From positions 248,001 to 312,000 of the forward strand of contig NZ_SIRS01000002.1 of NCBI RefSeq assembly GCF_004310335.1: a stretch of DNA of 64,000 nt, given 5' to 3'. Made by a program: the position numbers and the translations under genes. This DNA is from Hyunsoonleella pacifica (lineage in GTDB: Bacteria; Bacteroidota; Bacteroidia; Flavobacteriales; Flavobacteriaceae). Positions 34,975-44,029 of the stretch are shown piece by piece (the first letter of the stretch is position 1; each line of letters begins with the position of its first letter). The notes under the pieces were generated by a model that was not told the origin of the DNA, ran no database searches, and saw only the letters and a program-made list of their open reading frames with translations.

Positions 34975-35279
34975 TTAATATATATAGTTATATAAGTGAT
35001 TATGTAAATATATAAATTTTAGAATTAGATTTTATGCTTTTCAATGTTTTAATTTATATGATTATTTAACAAAGTTTTAATTATTGTTTTTTGTGATTCA
35101 AGTTTCTGGTTTATAGTGTTTTAATGTTTGCTTGTTTTTCAATTTAAGTATAAAAACATCTAAACGAGCTAGTTAAGCGTATATGTTTTTGAGAGGCTAA
35201 AAAAATTAAATTACCTTTCAACCGATTAACAAATTAGAAATTTTAAAGTTCACTATTAATACTAAAAACAATAATAATT
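34975..35279. other. 305-base gene-free divergent region
   Basis: No gene is seen. The part next to the MarR-GNAT start (34976-35020) is a run of ATATATAGTTATAT-like sequence that could be a MarR site. The remainder is AT-rich with no clear promoter match. Confidence 0.35.
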
Positions 35280-36161
35280 ATGGAAAATAAAAGCAACACA
35301 GGTTTAAAAGTGGGATTGGGTATAGCACTAGTATTATTTTTAGCAACAGGGTTTTATACAATGAATTTGTACAAAGAAAGTAAGGATACTAAAAATGAAT
35401 TAACTGCTGAAAAAGAATTAGTAATGAATGATTTAAATGCTATGGCGAAGCAATATGATGAAGCCATTGCTGAAAATGATATTGCAAATAAAGATTTAAT
35501 TGAAGCAAGAGACCGTATACAAGGATTAATAGACTCTCTAAGAATCTCTGAGACAAATGTAAAAAGCTTATGGCGTTACAAAACAAAATACAGAAATCTT
35601 CAAAAGGAAATGGATGTATTACTAGCACAAAACGATTCGCTTAAAATTGAAAACTCTTATTTGGCAACATCCTTAGACAGTACGCGTGTTAGATTAGAGG
35701 AGAGTGCAATGTTTAGAGACTCATTACTTGTACAAAATACTGCTCTAGCAGAAGTAGTAGAAAATGCATCAATTTTAAATACCGTTGATTTGAAAGGCTT
35801 TGGAGTAATTGAAAGAACTTCTGGAAAACTAATTCCAACAGAGAGAGCCAGAAGAGCAGATAAAATTAGAGTATGTTTTACAATAGCTAAAAATCCATTA
35901 GTACAAGCTGGAGACCAAGAATTGTATGTACAGGTTATAGATCCAAATAACAATATATTAGGAGCTAATGAACAAGTTGTTTTTGATGATAAGACTCTAA
36001 ATTATAGTACAGTGAGTAAATTTAACTATGAAAATTCTAATTTAAATGTATGTGAGTTTGTAACATCTAGTAATGGAAATGATTTTGAAAAAGGACGCTA
36101 TGTTGTAAACGTATTTAATAAGAGAGATTTAGTTTCTACTTCAGAGTTTACATTAAAGTAA
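35280..36161 (+). CDS. single-span membrane protein with periplasmic coiled coil
   Basis: The protein has 293 residues. A membrane helix at ~9-27 is followed by a coiled coil from ~30 to ~155 rich in Glu, Lys, Asp and Leu. A beta-sandwich-like domain closes the chain (~160-293, KIRVCFTIAKNPLVQAGDQELYVQVIDPNNN). Two Cys (in VCFTIA and NVCEFV) could form a disulfide. I recognise this as a common flavobacterial hypothetical, without a known function. It is followed by a strong terminator. Confidence 0.7.
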   Translation: MENKSNTGLKVGLGIALVLFLATGFYTMNLYKESKDTKNELTAEKELVMNDLNAMAKQYDEAIAENDIANKDLIEARDRIQGLIDSLRISETNVKSLWRYKTKYRNLQKEMDVLLAQNDSLKIENSYLATSLDSTRVRLEESAMFRDSLLVQNTALAEVVENASILNTVDLKGFGVIERTSGKLIPTERARRADKIRVCFTIAKNPLVQAGDQELYVQVIDPNNNILGANEQVVFDDKTLNYSTVSKFNYENSNLNVCEFVTSSNGNDFEKGRYVVNVFNKRDLVSTSEFTLK

Positions 36162-36183
36162 GAAGTTATATTTATACTTTATT

Positions 36184-36213
36184 AAAGCCCAAAAGTTAAT
36201 ACTTTTGGGCTTT
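36184..36213 (+). terminator. rho-independent terminator
   Basis: A perfect 13-pair stem AAAGCCCAAAAGT / ACTTTTGGGCTTT with a TAAT loop and a T-rich tail. Confidence 0.92.
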
Positions 36214-36314
36214 TTATATTTTTTATGGAAAATTTTAGCTGTATATAGAGTTTTTTTCTGTGTTATACAAACAAATTTTATATTGCGGGTACCAACCAAC
36301 CCAAAATAACCCTA

Positions 36315-36890
36315 ATGTTTAATAATGATGAATTTTTAGACGCTTTTGGTCATATACCTGAAGACACTTTTTTGAAATTTAAAGGCATTTCTCAGTTTAA
36401 AAAAATTGATGCGAACACACAATTAGATGAACTTGGAAAAGTCCCTTCGAAATTATATTTAATAATATCTGGAGTAATGCGTTGCTACGTAATTTCAGAA
36501 TCTGGAAAAGAGTTTAATAAACGTTTTTTCTTTACAATGGACTTTGCAGGATCTCTAACAGCCTTAATAAAGAATGCTCCCTCAGAAATAGTATACGAGA
36601 CTATCACACAATGTACTCTTTATGAAATAGACTATAAGGAATTAAGAGAAATGTGTGCTACAGATATAATAGTTAGTAATTTATATACCTCTATGTTAGA
36701 AAAAGTTTTTATGAGATATGAAAAACGACAATTAGAGCTTATCTCGTTAAATGCTTCACAACGCTATTTAAAACTAAAATCAGATATACCAGAAATAGAT
36801 AAATTAGTACCTCAATATCATATTGCCTCCTATTTAAGTATAACTCCTGTTCAACTAAGTAGAATAAGAAAAAAATTGAAAGAATCTTAG
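36315..36890 (+). CDS. Crp/Fnr family transcriptional regulator
   Basis: The protein has 191 residues. The N-terminal ~115 are a cyclic-nucleotide-binding-like beta roll (LDELGKVPSKLYLIISGVMRC). A dimer helix follows, and a C-terminal HTH (YHIASYLSITPVQLSRIRKKL). The phosphate-cassette residues of cAMP-binding Crp are not evident and there is no Fe-S Cys cluster, so the signal is unknown. This compact type is very common in Bacteroidota. Confidence 0.88.
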   Translation: MFNNDEFLDAFGHIPEDTFLKFKGISQFKKIDANTQLDELGKVPSKLYLIISGVMRCYVISESGKEFNKRFFFTMDFAGSLTALIKNAPSEIVYETITQCTLYEIDYKELREMCATDIIVSNLYTSMLEKVFMRYEKRQLELISLNASQRYLKLKSDIPEIDKLVPQYHIASYLSITPVQLSRIRKKLKES

Positions 36891-36987
36891 TATTAACAAA
36901 TGTTAACTTCTAAGATGATTGAGAATTATATATTTGTATCGATATCTTCTAGATACTTTATATTGGAGGATTAATAGCTAACCGACC

Positions 36988-37019
36988 AAAAAAAGCAGGT
37001 GTTTTTACCTGCTTTTTTT
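36988..37019. terminator. bidirectional terminator between crp-like gene and fumC
   Basis: The stem AAAAAAAGCAGGT / ACCTGCTTTTTTT with a six-base loop lies between two convergent genes. Confidence 0.9.
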
Positions 37020-37042
37020 ATTATTTGTTTTTTAGGTAGAAC

Positions 37043-38440
37043 TTACTTTAGGGTCCCAACCATGTCCTCTGGTTTTACCCATTCGTCATATTCTTCAGCT
37101 GTAACATATCCCAAATTAATAGCTTCTTCCTTTAATGTCGTTCCATTTTTATGAGCTGTATTAGCTATTTCAGCAGCTTTATAATAACCAATTTTGGTAT
37201 TTAGTGCTGTTACTAGCATTAAAGAATTATTTAATAATTCTTTAATTACAGCATGATTAGGTTCAATTCCAGTGGCACAGTTAATATTAAAACTAGTACA
37301 GGCATCTCCAATTAATTGGGCAGATTGCAATACATTATATGCCATTACAGGTTTAAAAACGTTTAATTCATAGTGTCCCTGAGTGCCTCCAACAGAAACG
37401 GTAACATCATTACCAATTACCTGAGCGCAAACCATAGTAAGTGCTTCACATTGAGTTGGATTAACTTTTCCAGGCATTATAGAGCTTCCAGGTTCATTGG
37501 CAGGAATAATTATTTCTCCAATACCAGAACGAGGTCCAGAAGCCATCATTCTTATATCGTTTGCAATTTTATTTAAAGAAACAGCTATTTGTTTGAGAGC
37601 ACCGTGAGTTTCTACTAGGGCATCATGAGCAGCTAAGGCTTCGAATTTGTTTGGAGCAGTAACAAAAGGTAATTCTGTAAATTCTGCGATATAACTAGCT
37701 ACTAGTGTACTGTAGCCCTTAGGTGTATTTAAGCCTGTACCTACTGCTGTTCCGCCAAGAGCTAATTCTCTTAAGTGGTTAAGTGTGTTTTCTAAGGCAT
37801 TTAATCCATAATCTAGTTGCGCTACATAGCCAGAAAGTTCTTGTCCTAATGTTAATGGCGTTGCATCCATAAGATGTGTTCTACCAATTTTCACAACATC
37901 TTTAAAATCTTGCGATTTTTTATTTAGAGTTTCCCTTAATTGTTTTACTCCAGGAATTGTAGTTTCAACAATTTTCTTGTAAGCAGCTATATGCATTCCA
38001 GTAGGGAAGGTGTCATTTGATGATTGTGATTTATTTACATCATCATTAGGTTGGATGGTTTTATCTCCCTCTCCAATAACTTTACCAGCTAATTGATGCG
38101 CTCTATTGGCAATTACTTCATTAACATTCATGTTACTTTGCGTACCAGATCCAGTTTGCCATACTACTAGAGGAAATTGGTCATCATGTTTTCCTTCTAA
38201 AATTTCATCACAAACTTCACTAATTAAATCACGTTTTTCAACAGGAAGTACTCCAAGTTCACAATTTGTATAGGCAGCAGCTTTTTTTAAGTACGCAAAA
38301 CCATAAACAATTTCTAAAGGCATAGAACCACTAGGTCCAATTTTAAAATTGTTTCTAGAACGCTCTGTTTGCGCTCCCCAAAGTTTATCTGCAGGCACTT
38401 TTACCTCGCCCATGGTGTCTTTTTCTATTCTAAAACTCAT
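37043..38440 (-). CDS. fumC: class II fumarate hydratase
   Basis: The protein has 465 residues. It carries the superfamily signature [11 protein letters not shown], the N-terminal [11 protein letters not shown] (~26-36), the substrate-site [12 protein letters not shown] and the catalytic-His region [16 protein letters not shown]. It hydrates fumarate to L-malate in the citric acid cycle without an Fe-S cluster. Its length is normal. A TAACTTTG promoter element stands at 38468-38475 on the minus strand, about 28 bases before the ATG. Confidence 0.97.
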   Translation of the reverse strand: MSFRIEKDTMGEVKVPADKLWGAQTERSRNNFKIGPSGSMPLEIVYGFAYLKKAAAYTNCELGVLPVEKRDLISEVCDEILEGKHDDQFPLVVWQTGSGTQSNMNVNEVIANRAHQLAGKVIGEGDKTIQPNDDVNKSQSSNDTFPTGMHIAAYKKIVETTIPGVKQLRETLNKKSQDFKDVVKIGRTHLMDATPLTLGQELSGYVAQLDYGLNALENTLNHLRELALGGTAVGTGLNTPKGYSTLVASYIAEFTELPFVTAPNKFEALAAHDALVETHGALKQIAVSLNKIANDIRMMASGPRSGIGEIIIPANEPGSSIMPGKVNPTQCEALTMVCAQVIGNDVTVSVGGTQGHYELNVFKPVMAYNVLQSAQLIGDACTSFNINCATGIEPNHAVIKELLNNSLMLVTALNTKIGYYKAAEIANTAHKNGTTLKEEAINLGYVTAEEYDEWVKPEDMVGTLK

Positions 38441-38627
38441 CTTATTTGGATATTAAAAAGTAAGCTGCAAAGTTAGTTTTTTTAATGATGTTTTGAATAT
38501 GATTTTTGTTAGTTTTTGCAGTTCTTTTTAACATATAAATAACTATTTTGATTCTGATTTAAACCTTAAATCTATTAATTTAGTAGGGTTAATAATTTTA
38601 TAAATTAATTACATAAACTAAAGTATT

Positions 38628-39269
38628 ATGGCAACAATTAGACTAGGAGACGAAGCTCCAAATTTCAAAGCGAATTCAACTGAAGGAGAAATAAATTTTC
38701 ATGAGTGGTTAGGAAATAGTTGGGGTATATTATTTTCTCATCCAGCTGATTATACTCCTGTTTGTACTACAGAATTGGGTACAGTAGCAAAATATAAAGA
38801 TGAATTTGATAAGCGTAATGTAAAAGTAGTAGCTCTAAGTGTTGATGGTTTAGAATCTCATAAAGGATGGATAGGAGATATTAACGAAACCCAAAACACT
38901 ACTGTTAATTTTCCGATTATAGCAGATGAAGACAGAAAAGTTTCAGAATTATATGATATGATTCATCCTAATGCCAATAGCAAATTAACTGTGCGTTCTG
39001 TTTTTGTGATTGGAGATGATAAAAAAGTAAAATTAATTATAACGTATCCAGCTTCTACTGGTAGAAATTTTGACGAATTATTAAGAGTAATTGATTCATT
39101 ACAGCTTACTGCATATCACAAAGTAGCAACACCTGCAAACTGGAATAATGGGGAAGATGTAGTAGTATCTCCTGCAATTGCTACAGAAGATATACCAAGC
39201 ATGTTTCCAAAAGGTCATAAGGTTGTAAAACCTTATTTAAGAACAACGCCACAACCAAATTTAGATTAG
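38628..39269 (+). CDS. 1-Cys peroxiredoxin (Prx6 type)
   Basis: The protein has 213 residues. The peroxidatic Cys46 lies in the P-A-D-Y-T-P-V-C-T-T-E motif (39-49), and no second Cys exists in the chain, so it must use an external thiol. The long C-terminal domain (VATPANWNNGEDVVVSPAI) is typical of the Prx6 subgroup. It reduces hydrogen peroxide and organic peroxides. It is transcribed alone. Confidence 0.95.
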   Translation: MATIRLGDEAPNFKANSTEGEINFHEWLGNSWGILFSHPADYTPVCTTELGTVAKYKDEFDKRNVKVVALSVDGLESHKGWIGDINETQNTTVNFPIIADEDRKVSELYDMIHPNANSKLTVRSVFVIGDDKKVKLIITYPASTGRNFDELLRVIDSLQLTAYHKVATPANWNNGEDVVVSPAIATEDIPSMFPKGHKVVKPYLRTTPQPNLD

Positions 39270-39301
39270 TTAAAAAAAATGTTAATAAATTTTGATTTGA
39301 T

Positions 39302-39333
39302 TTTGTAAAACAAAATGCTTTATGCTAAATTTG
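39302..39333 (+). promoter_or_regulatory. promoter of the 59-residue membrane protein
   Basis: TTTG at 39302-39305 and TAAATTTG at 39326-39333 are 20 bases apart, an excellent match to the Bacteroidota sigma-A pattern, 25 bases before the ATG. Confidence 0.7.
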
Positions 39334-39358
39334 CAAAGCATTACAAAAGACGCTTAAT

Positions 39359-39538
39359 ATGATGTTTGAATTTGACCAATATTTAGGATTTTTAGCCTTT
39401 TTAACTATATTAACCATAGGTTTTTGGTTAATGATTTTCTTATTAACTTTTGTTATCCCTTATTGGATTGGTGGTTCTTTAATAGAAAGACTTAAAGAGA
39501 TTAGAGAAGAAAAGAAAGCAAAGCGTCTACAAAGTTAA
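39359..39538 (+). CDS. small membrane protein (59 residues)
   Basis: ATG ATG at 39359 opens a 59-residue frame. Most of the first 40 residues form one or two hydrophobic helices (FLAFLTILTIGFWLMIFLLT). An amphipathic basic tail follows (ERLKEIREEKKAKRLQS). The strong promoter just upstream and the perfect terminator just downstream argue that it is a real, singly transcribed gene. The family is not recognised. Confidence 0.75.
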   Translation: MMFEFDQYLGFLAFLTILTIGFWLMIFLLTFVIPYWIGGSLIERLKEIREEKKAKRLQS

Positions 39539-39558
39539 GACACATAAGTTTTTTAAAT

Positions 39559-39590
39559 AAAAAAGGAAGCATTTAAATGCTTCCTTTTTT
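39559..39590. terminator. perfect-palindrome terminator
   Basis: AAAAAAGGAAGCATTT is followed directly by its reverse complement and T, a 16-base inverted repeat serving the small membrane gene and, from the other side, arsC. Confidence 0.9.
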
Positions 39591-39636
39591 TTGCAGTACA
39601 CCTTAACATTAATAAATCTCTTATGATCTATTGATG

Positions 39637-39978
39637 TTAAATTATATCTAAAATTGTTTTTGGTGGTCTTCCTATAACAGCTTTTTCTTTATTAATTACT
39701 ATTGGTCTTTCAATAAGTTTTGGGTTTTCAATCATTGCTATGATAATCTCATCATTGGTTAATTCTTTTCCTTTGTAATCAGATTTCCAAATAGCTTCAT
39801 TTTTTCTTACCAATTCAATAGGTTGAATATCTAACAGGTTTATGATTTTCTTTAACTCTTCTTTTGAAGGTATATTTTCTAAATAGGTAACAATTTTAAA
39901 TTCCTTTCCCGAATTTTGTAGTATCTCAAGGCCTTCTCTTGATTTTCTACAGCGATTATTGTGGTAAATAGTTATCAT
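39637..39978 (-). CDS. arsC: ArsC family reductase (arsenate reductase, glutaredoxin type)
   Basis: A thioredoxin-fold protein of 113 residues. The catalytic Cys10 lies in YHNNRCRKSREGL. The anion-binding arginine is in LIERPIVI (~90). The end has the family's GRPP motif. It may reduce arsenate with glutaredoxin, but related YfgD/Spx-like proteins have other roles, and no arsenic pump or ArsR is nearby. The start overlaps the HAD gene stop by one base, so it is the last gene of the prfB operon. Confidence 0.85.
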   Translation of the reverse strand: MITIYHNNRCRKSREGLEILQNSGKEFKIVTYLENIPSKEELKKIINLLDIQPIELVRKNEAIWKSDYKGKELTNDEIIIAMIENPKLIERPIVINKEKAVIGRPPKTILDII

Positions 39979-40595
39979 TATATAGTAATATTATAATTCT
40001 TTAAATCTGAGATAAGTTGTTTAGGAGTAGAGAATTGTATACCATTTATCCCGAGCTTATTTGCTGTTTCAATATTTTTTGCATTATCGTCAATAAAAAT
40101 TGATGTTTCAGCTTCAATATTGAACCTTTTCAAAGTGATTTCGAAAATATCGTTATAAGGCTTTCTGGTTTTCTCCTCTCCAGAAACAACAATACCTTCA
40201 AACCAATTCAAAAAATCAAAATGTTTTTGCGCAATAGGAAATGTTTCAGCACTCCAATTTGTTAAGGCTACAATTTTATATGATTTTAAGCGTAGTAAAT
40301 ATTCAAGGATATCTACAGTACCTTGAATTGGTCCGCTAAGCATGTTTTCCCAATCTCCATAATACATCCTGATATACTGTTCATAATCTGGAAATTTTTC
40401 AACTAAATCTTCAGTAGCTTTAGTTATGGGGTAACCTGCATCTTGATTTTCATTCCAGCTCATGGTACAAACATTATCCAAAAACCATTGCATTTTTTCT
40501 CGATTACCATTAAAAGCCTCTAAAAAAACATATTCAGGATTCCAATCAATTAAAACACCTCCCAAATCAAATATAATCGTATCTATTTTTGTCAT
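39978..40595 (-). CDS. HAD-IA family hydrolase (YihX-like phosphatase)
   Basis: The protein has 205 residues. Motif I is [10 protein letters not shown] (10-19 approx.), motif II LTNWS, motif III the Lys of TRKPYNDIF, and motif [14 protein letters not shown]. All four HAD catalytic regions are present, and the helical cap is of type C1. The likely role is a sugar-phosphate or nucleotide phosphatase. It overlaps the prfB stop by 4 bases (ATGA type), showing translational coupling. Confidence 0.88.
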   Translation of the reverse strand: MTKIDTIIFDLGGVLIDWNPEYVFLEAFNGNREKMQWFLDNVCTMSWNENQDAGYPITKATEDLVEKFPDYEQYIRMYYGDWENMLSGPIQGTVDILEYLLRLKSYKIVALTNWSAETFPIAQKHFDFLNWFEGIVVSGEEKTRKPYNDIFEITLKRFNIEAETSIFIDDNAKNIETANKLGINGIQFSTPKQLISDLKNYNITI

Positions 40596-41702
40596 AATTG
40601 ATTGTCGTCTTCTGTTTTCTGTCCCATCATCATCAAATATGCTTTTAAAAAAGCTTCAATATTACCATCCATCACAGCATCAACATTCCCTGTTTCATGA
40701 TTGGTTCTTACATCTTTTACTAATTTATATGGGTGCATTACATAGTTTCTAATTTGGCTTCCCCATTCAATCTTCATTTTACTAGCTTCAATATCATCTC
40801 TTTGAGATAATTGCTTTTGCAATTCAATCTCATATAATTGAGACTTTAGCATTTGCATAGCTCTGGCTCTATTATCATGTTGCGATCGTGTTTCAGAACA
40901 AGAAATCTGTATGCCAGTAGGTTTATGAGTTAACTGAACTTTAGTTTCAACTTTATTTACATTTTGTCCACCAGCACCACTAGAACGAGCTGTGTTAATC
41001 TCTATATCTGCAGGATTTATTTCAATTTCTATAGTATCATCAACTAGAGGGTAAACGTAAACGGAAGCAAAACTTGTATGACGCTTTGCGTTGCTGTCAA
41101 AGGGAGAGATGCGTACTAAACGGTGTACTCCATTCTCACCTTTTAGCCATCCAAATGCAAAATCACCTTCAATCTCTATGGTTACAGTTTTTATTCCAGC
41201 AACGTCTCCTTCTTGAAAGTTTAACTCTTTTACCTTGAAACCACTTTTTTCTGCATACATTAAGTACATACGCATTAGCATACTAGTCCAGTCACAACTT
41301 TCTGTACCACCTGCTCCAGCAGTAATTTGGAGTACAGCACTTAAGCTATCTCCTTCTTCAGAAAGCATATTTCTAAATTCGATATCTTCTAATAGCGTAG
41401 CTGCCTTTTCATAACGGTTTTCAACATCTTCTTGAGTAGATTCCCCTTCTTTAAAGAATTCATAGATAACTTCTAAATCTTCAACAAGCGTTTTTATATT
41501 TTTAAAATCCTCAACCCACTTTTTCTTCACACGAAGTGATTTCATTATAGTTTCTGCTGCTTTAGGATCGTTCCAAAAATTAGGATCAAAGGTTTGCTCT
41601 TCTTCGTTCTGTATTTCTATAAGTTTGGCATCTATGTCAAAGATAGTGCCTAAGTTTGTCTAGGCGGGTGTTAAGGTTTTTTATATTATCGGATGTTATC
41701 AT
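40592..41702 (-). CDS. prfB: peptide chain release factor 2, programmed +1 frameshift
   Basis: RF2 ends translation at UGA and UAA. The gene begins at ATG 41702, reads 21 codons, meets an in-frame TGA (41637-41639) in the string TATCTTTGAC, and continues in the +1 frame from GAC (41638-41636). The joined product is about 369 residues, the normal RF2 size. The stop-codon-reading motif SPF is seen in [12 protein letters not shown] and the catalytic GGQ in [13 protein letters not shown]. An AGG stands two codons before the slip site, a shortened form of the usual Shine-Dalgarno stimulator. Frameshifting gives RF2 control of its own level. The first gene of an operon with HAD and arsC. Confidence 0.95.
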
Positions 41703-41929
41703 ATTTATTTTTTTCAAATTTAATATTAAAAAGTTAACTACAATAAAATGAAGCATATTGTATAAATAGTAAAGTATCTATCTTAAGTGTCTTTATTTAA
41801 CGTTTTTTTACCTTACAACGAATAAATTTATTTGTTAAATATTAATAAAAGTACTTTTATGCAAAATTACTCAATTTATCTACTAACTTTTTGTTGAGTT
41901 TCAAAAATTAAGTTAAGTTTAAAACATTT

Positions 41930-42964
41930 ATGAAACTAAGTATAATTGTCCCTTTTTTTAATGCAGAAAATCACCTTGAACGATGTGTTAATAGTTTGGT
42001 TAATCAAGATTTAGATAGTAATCATTTCGAAATAATTTTAATAAATGATGGTTCTACAGATCAAAGCAAAGGTGTATCTGAAAAGTTAGTGAAGCTTTAT
42101 CCTAATATAGTGTTACACACTCATAAAAATATTGGTCTTGGAGCTTCAAGGAATGTGGGTATACAGATGGCAAGAGGAGAGTATATCTATTTTATTGATG
42201 CTGATGATTATTTAGTTTTTGGTTTGCTAGGAACAGTATTAAAATATATACAGGAGTATGAATTAGATTTAGTAGGATTTAAATATTTATCGACCACTGC
42301 TCTAGATTTGTTTGATCCAGAAGCTATTTTATCTATTGAAGAAGTTAATGTGCAAAGTGGGATTGATTTTGTAGCAAATAGTAAATCATTTGTTGTTATG
42401 GCATGGTGGTATGTTATGAAAAAAGAGCATGTTATTCAAAATAATCTTAAGTTTCCAGAAGGAAGATACCTAGAAGATGGTCCGTTTACATTTAGACTAT
42501 TTTTACAAATTAAAAGAATGGCCTTCTTGCCAATAGATGGTTATAGATATGTGAAGACACCAAACTCCATAATGAATAAAGAATCAAGGAGACACATCAT
42601 AAAATTAATAGATGACTACAAATATTTAATTGATAATTTTAATACACTTAAAAAAGATCTTTTAATAAGGAAAGATATTGATTATAGTGGTTTTATAAAA
42701 AAAATCCAGTTTTGGAGTGACGTGAATGTTTACATGCTATTTTATCGTTTTATTAAGGTTAATTTACCTGTAAGTAAAATTAATAAGATCTTAAACCATT
42801 TTGAGAAAATTAAAGCATATCCTTTAAAGTTTTTTGTTGGAGAAGAAAATAACTCTTTTAAGCATAAGTTAATTACATCATTATTTAATAATAAATATTT
42901 GTTTTATATAAGTTTATACCCTCTAAGATTACTTTACAAATTAAGAATTATTAAATTGCCTTGA
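41930..42964 (+). CDS. family 2 glycosyltransferase (first of three paralogues)
   Basis: The protein has 344 residues. The GT-A domain spans ~1-230, with VPFFNAENHLERCVNSLV, the nucleotide-binding INDGSTD and the metal motif in YFIDADDYLV (DAD). WWYVMKKEH and YLEDGPFTFRLF follow, then a helical C-terminal part with KAYPLKFFVGEENNS. No membrane span is clear; the tail has aromatic amphipathic helices. It transfers a sugar to a growing surface glycan, with unknown specificity. The 227 bases upstream separate it from prfB (divergent). It forms an operon with the next four genes. Confidence 0.9.
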   Translation: MKLSIIVPFFNAENHLERCVNSLVNQDLDSNHFEIILINDGSTDQSKGVSEKLVKLYPNIVLHTHKNIGLGASRNVGIQMARGEYIYFIDADDYLVFGLLGTVLKYIQEYELDLVGFKYLSTTALDLFDPEAILSIEEVNVQSGIDFVANSKSFVVMAWWYVMKKEHVIQNNLKFPEGRYLEDGPFTFRLFLQIKRMAFLPIDGYRYVKTPNSIMNKESRRHIIKLIDDYKYLIDNFNTLKKDLLIRKDIDYSGFIKKIQFWSDVNVYMLFYRFIKVNLPVSKINKILNHFEKIKAYPLKFFVGEENNSFKHKLITSLFNNKYLFYISLYPLRLLYKLRIIKLP

Positions 42965-42977
42965 AGCTCAATAGTAT

Positions 42978-44012
42978 ATGAAATTAAGTGTATTAATACC
43001 CATGTTTAATGCTGAGGAGTATATTGGGAATTGTCTAGATAGTTTACTTAATCAAGGTATATCATCAAATGAATATGAGATCTTGGTAATGGATGATGGC
43101 TCTACAGATACTTCAGCTAATATAGTTGATATCTATGCAAAAAAGCACAAAAATATTTTTCTTTTTAAAGAGAGTAACTCAGGAGAGTCTTCTACTAGAA
43201 ATAAGCTAGCAAAGAAAGCCAAGGGCACTTACATTTATAACTTTGATGCGGATGATTATCTAGTTAATCATACATTAAACACTGTTTTAGAAAAGGCAAT
43301 TGATAAAGATTTAGAGCTATTAGGCTTTGATACACTTTTAACAAATACTACTTCAGACGTTTTTAATAATGAAATACAAATTAAAAATTCTGACTTTGTA
43401 ACCTGCACTGGAAAAGATTTTATCAAGAAGTACAGAGATATGAGGCATGAAGTATGGTGGTATATTGTAAAAAAATCTTTCTTAAAAGAAACTAAAATAA
43501 AGTTTGCTGAGCATAAATTTAATGCTGATTTGGTATACACAATGGATTTATTTTTACGAGCACACAATGTAGGGTATTATCCAGTTGCAATTCATAGATA
43601 TGTACAAACACCAGAGTCTGTAGTTAGGAGTGTAGATATAGATAAGAGGACAGCATATTTTGATAATTTATATATAATGATGGTTAACTATAACAATTTG
43701 ATAGATTCCGCTATAGCTAACAAGAAGATTAAAGATGATACTCTTATTGATAATTTGAAATATAGATTAGACAAAAATATTTTTTTTAGTACTATAAAAT
43801 TGATAAGAACAGGGTTTCCTAATGAATATTTAAAGCATAAGATTGCTGTGTTAAAGCATGCTAATGCTTACCCAATAAAGCATTTTATTGGAAAAGAGTA
43901 TAATTCTCTTTTTTATAAAATGCTAAATAGTACATTTAATAATGAAAAAGTTTTGTATACCATAGTTTGGTTTTACTCTATATTTGGTTTAAGAAAAAGA
44001 AACAGTAATTAG
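42978..44012 (+). CDS. family 2 glycosyltransferase (second of three paralogues)
   Basis: The protein has 344 residues, the same length and plan as the previous one: IPMFNAEEYIGNCLDSLL, MDDGSTD, metal motif in YNFDADDYLV, VWWYIVKKSF, and the tail NAYPIKHFIGKEYNS. It starts 13 bases after the previous stop. Where the first paralogue has the acidic YLEDGPF general-base area, this one reads KFNADLVYTMD, so the catalytic Asp/Glu may be shifted or the acceptor differs. Probably a duplicate with changed specificity. Confidence 0.9.
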   Translation: MKLSVLIPMFNAEEYIGNCLDSLLNQGISSNEYEILVMDDGSTDTSANIVDIYAKKHKNIFLFKESNSGESSTRNKLAKKAKGTYIYNFDADDYLVNHTLNTVLEKAIDKDLELLGFDTLLTNTTSDVFNNEIQIKNSDFVTCTGKDFIKKYRDMRHEVWWYIVKKSFLKETKIKFAEHKFNADLVYTMDLFLRAHNVGYYPVAIHRYVQTPESVVRSVDIDKRTAYFDNLYIMMVNYNNLIDSAIANKKIKDDTLIDNLKYRLDKNIFFSTIKLIRTGFPNEYLKHKIAVLKHANAYPIKHFIGKEYNSLFYKMLNSTFNNEKVLYTIVWFYSIFGLRKRNSN

Positions 44013-44029
44013 TAATACCTTTTTTTAAG

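Noticed and set aside
39637-39978. An arsenic resistance operon
   Set aside because: Only an ArsC-like gene is present, coupled to prfB and a phosphatase; no ArsR, ArsB or Acr3 nearby.
40592-41545. RF2 called as a 317-residue protein from the ATG at 41545
   Set aside because: It lacks the N-terminal domain; the frameshift site and coding sequence upstream to 41702 restore the normal RF2 length.
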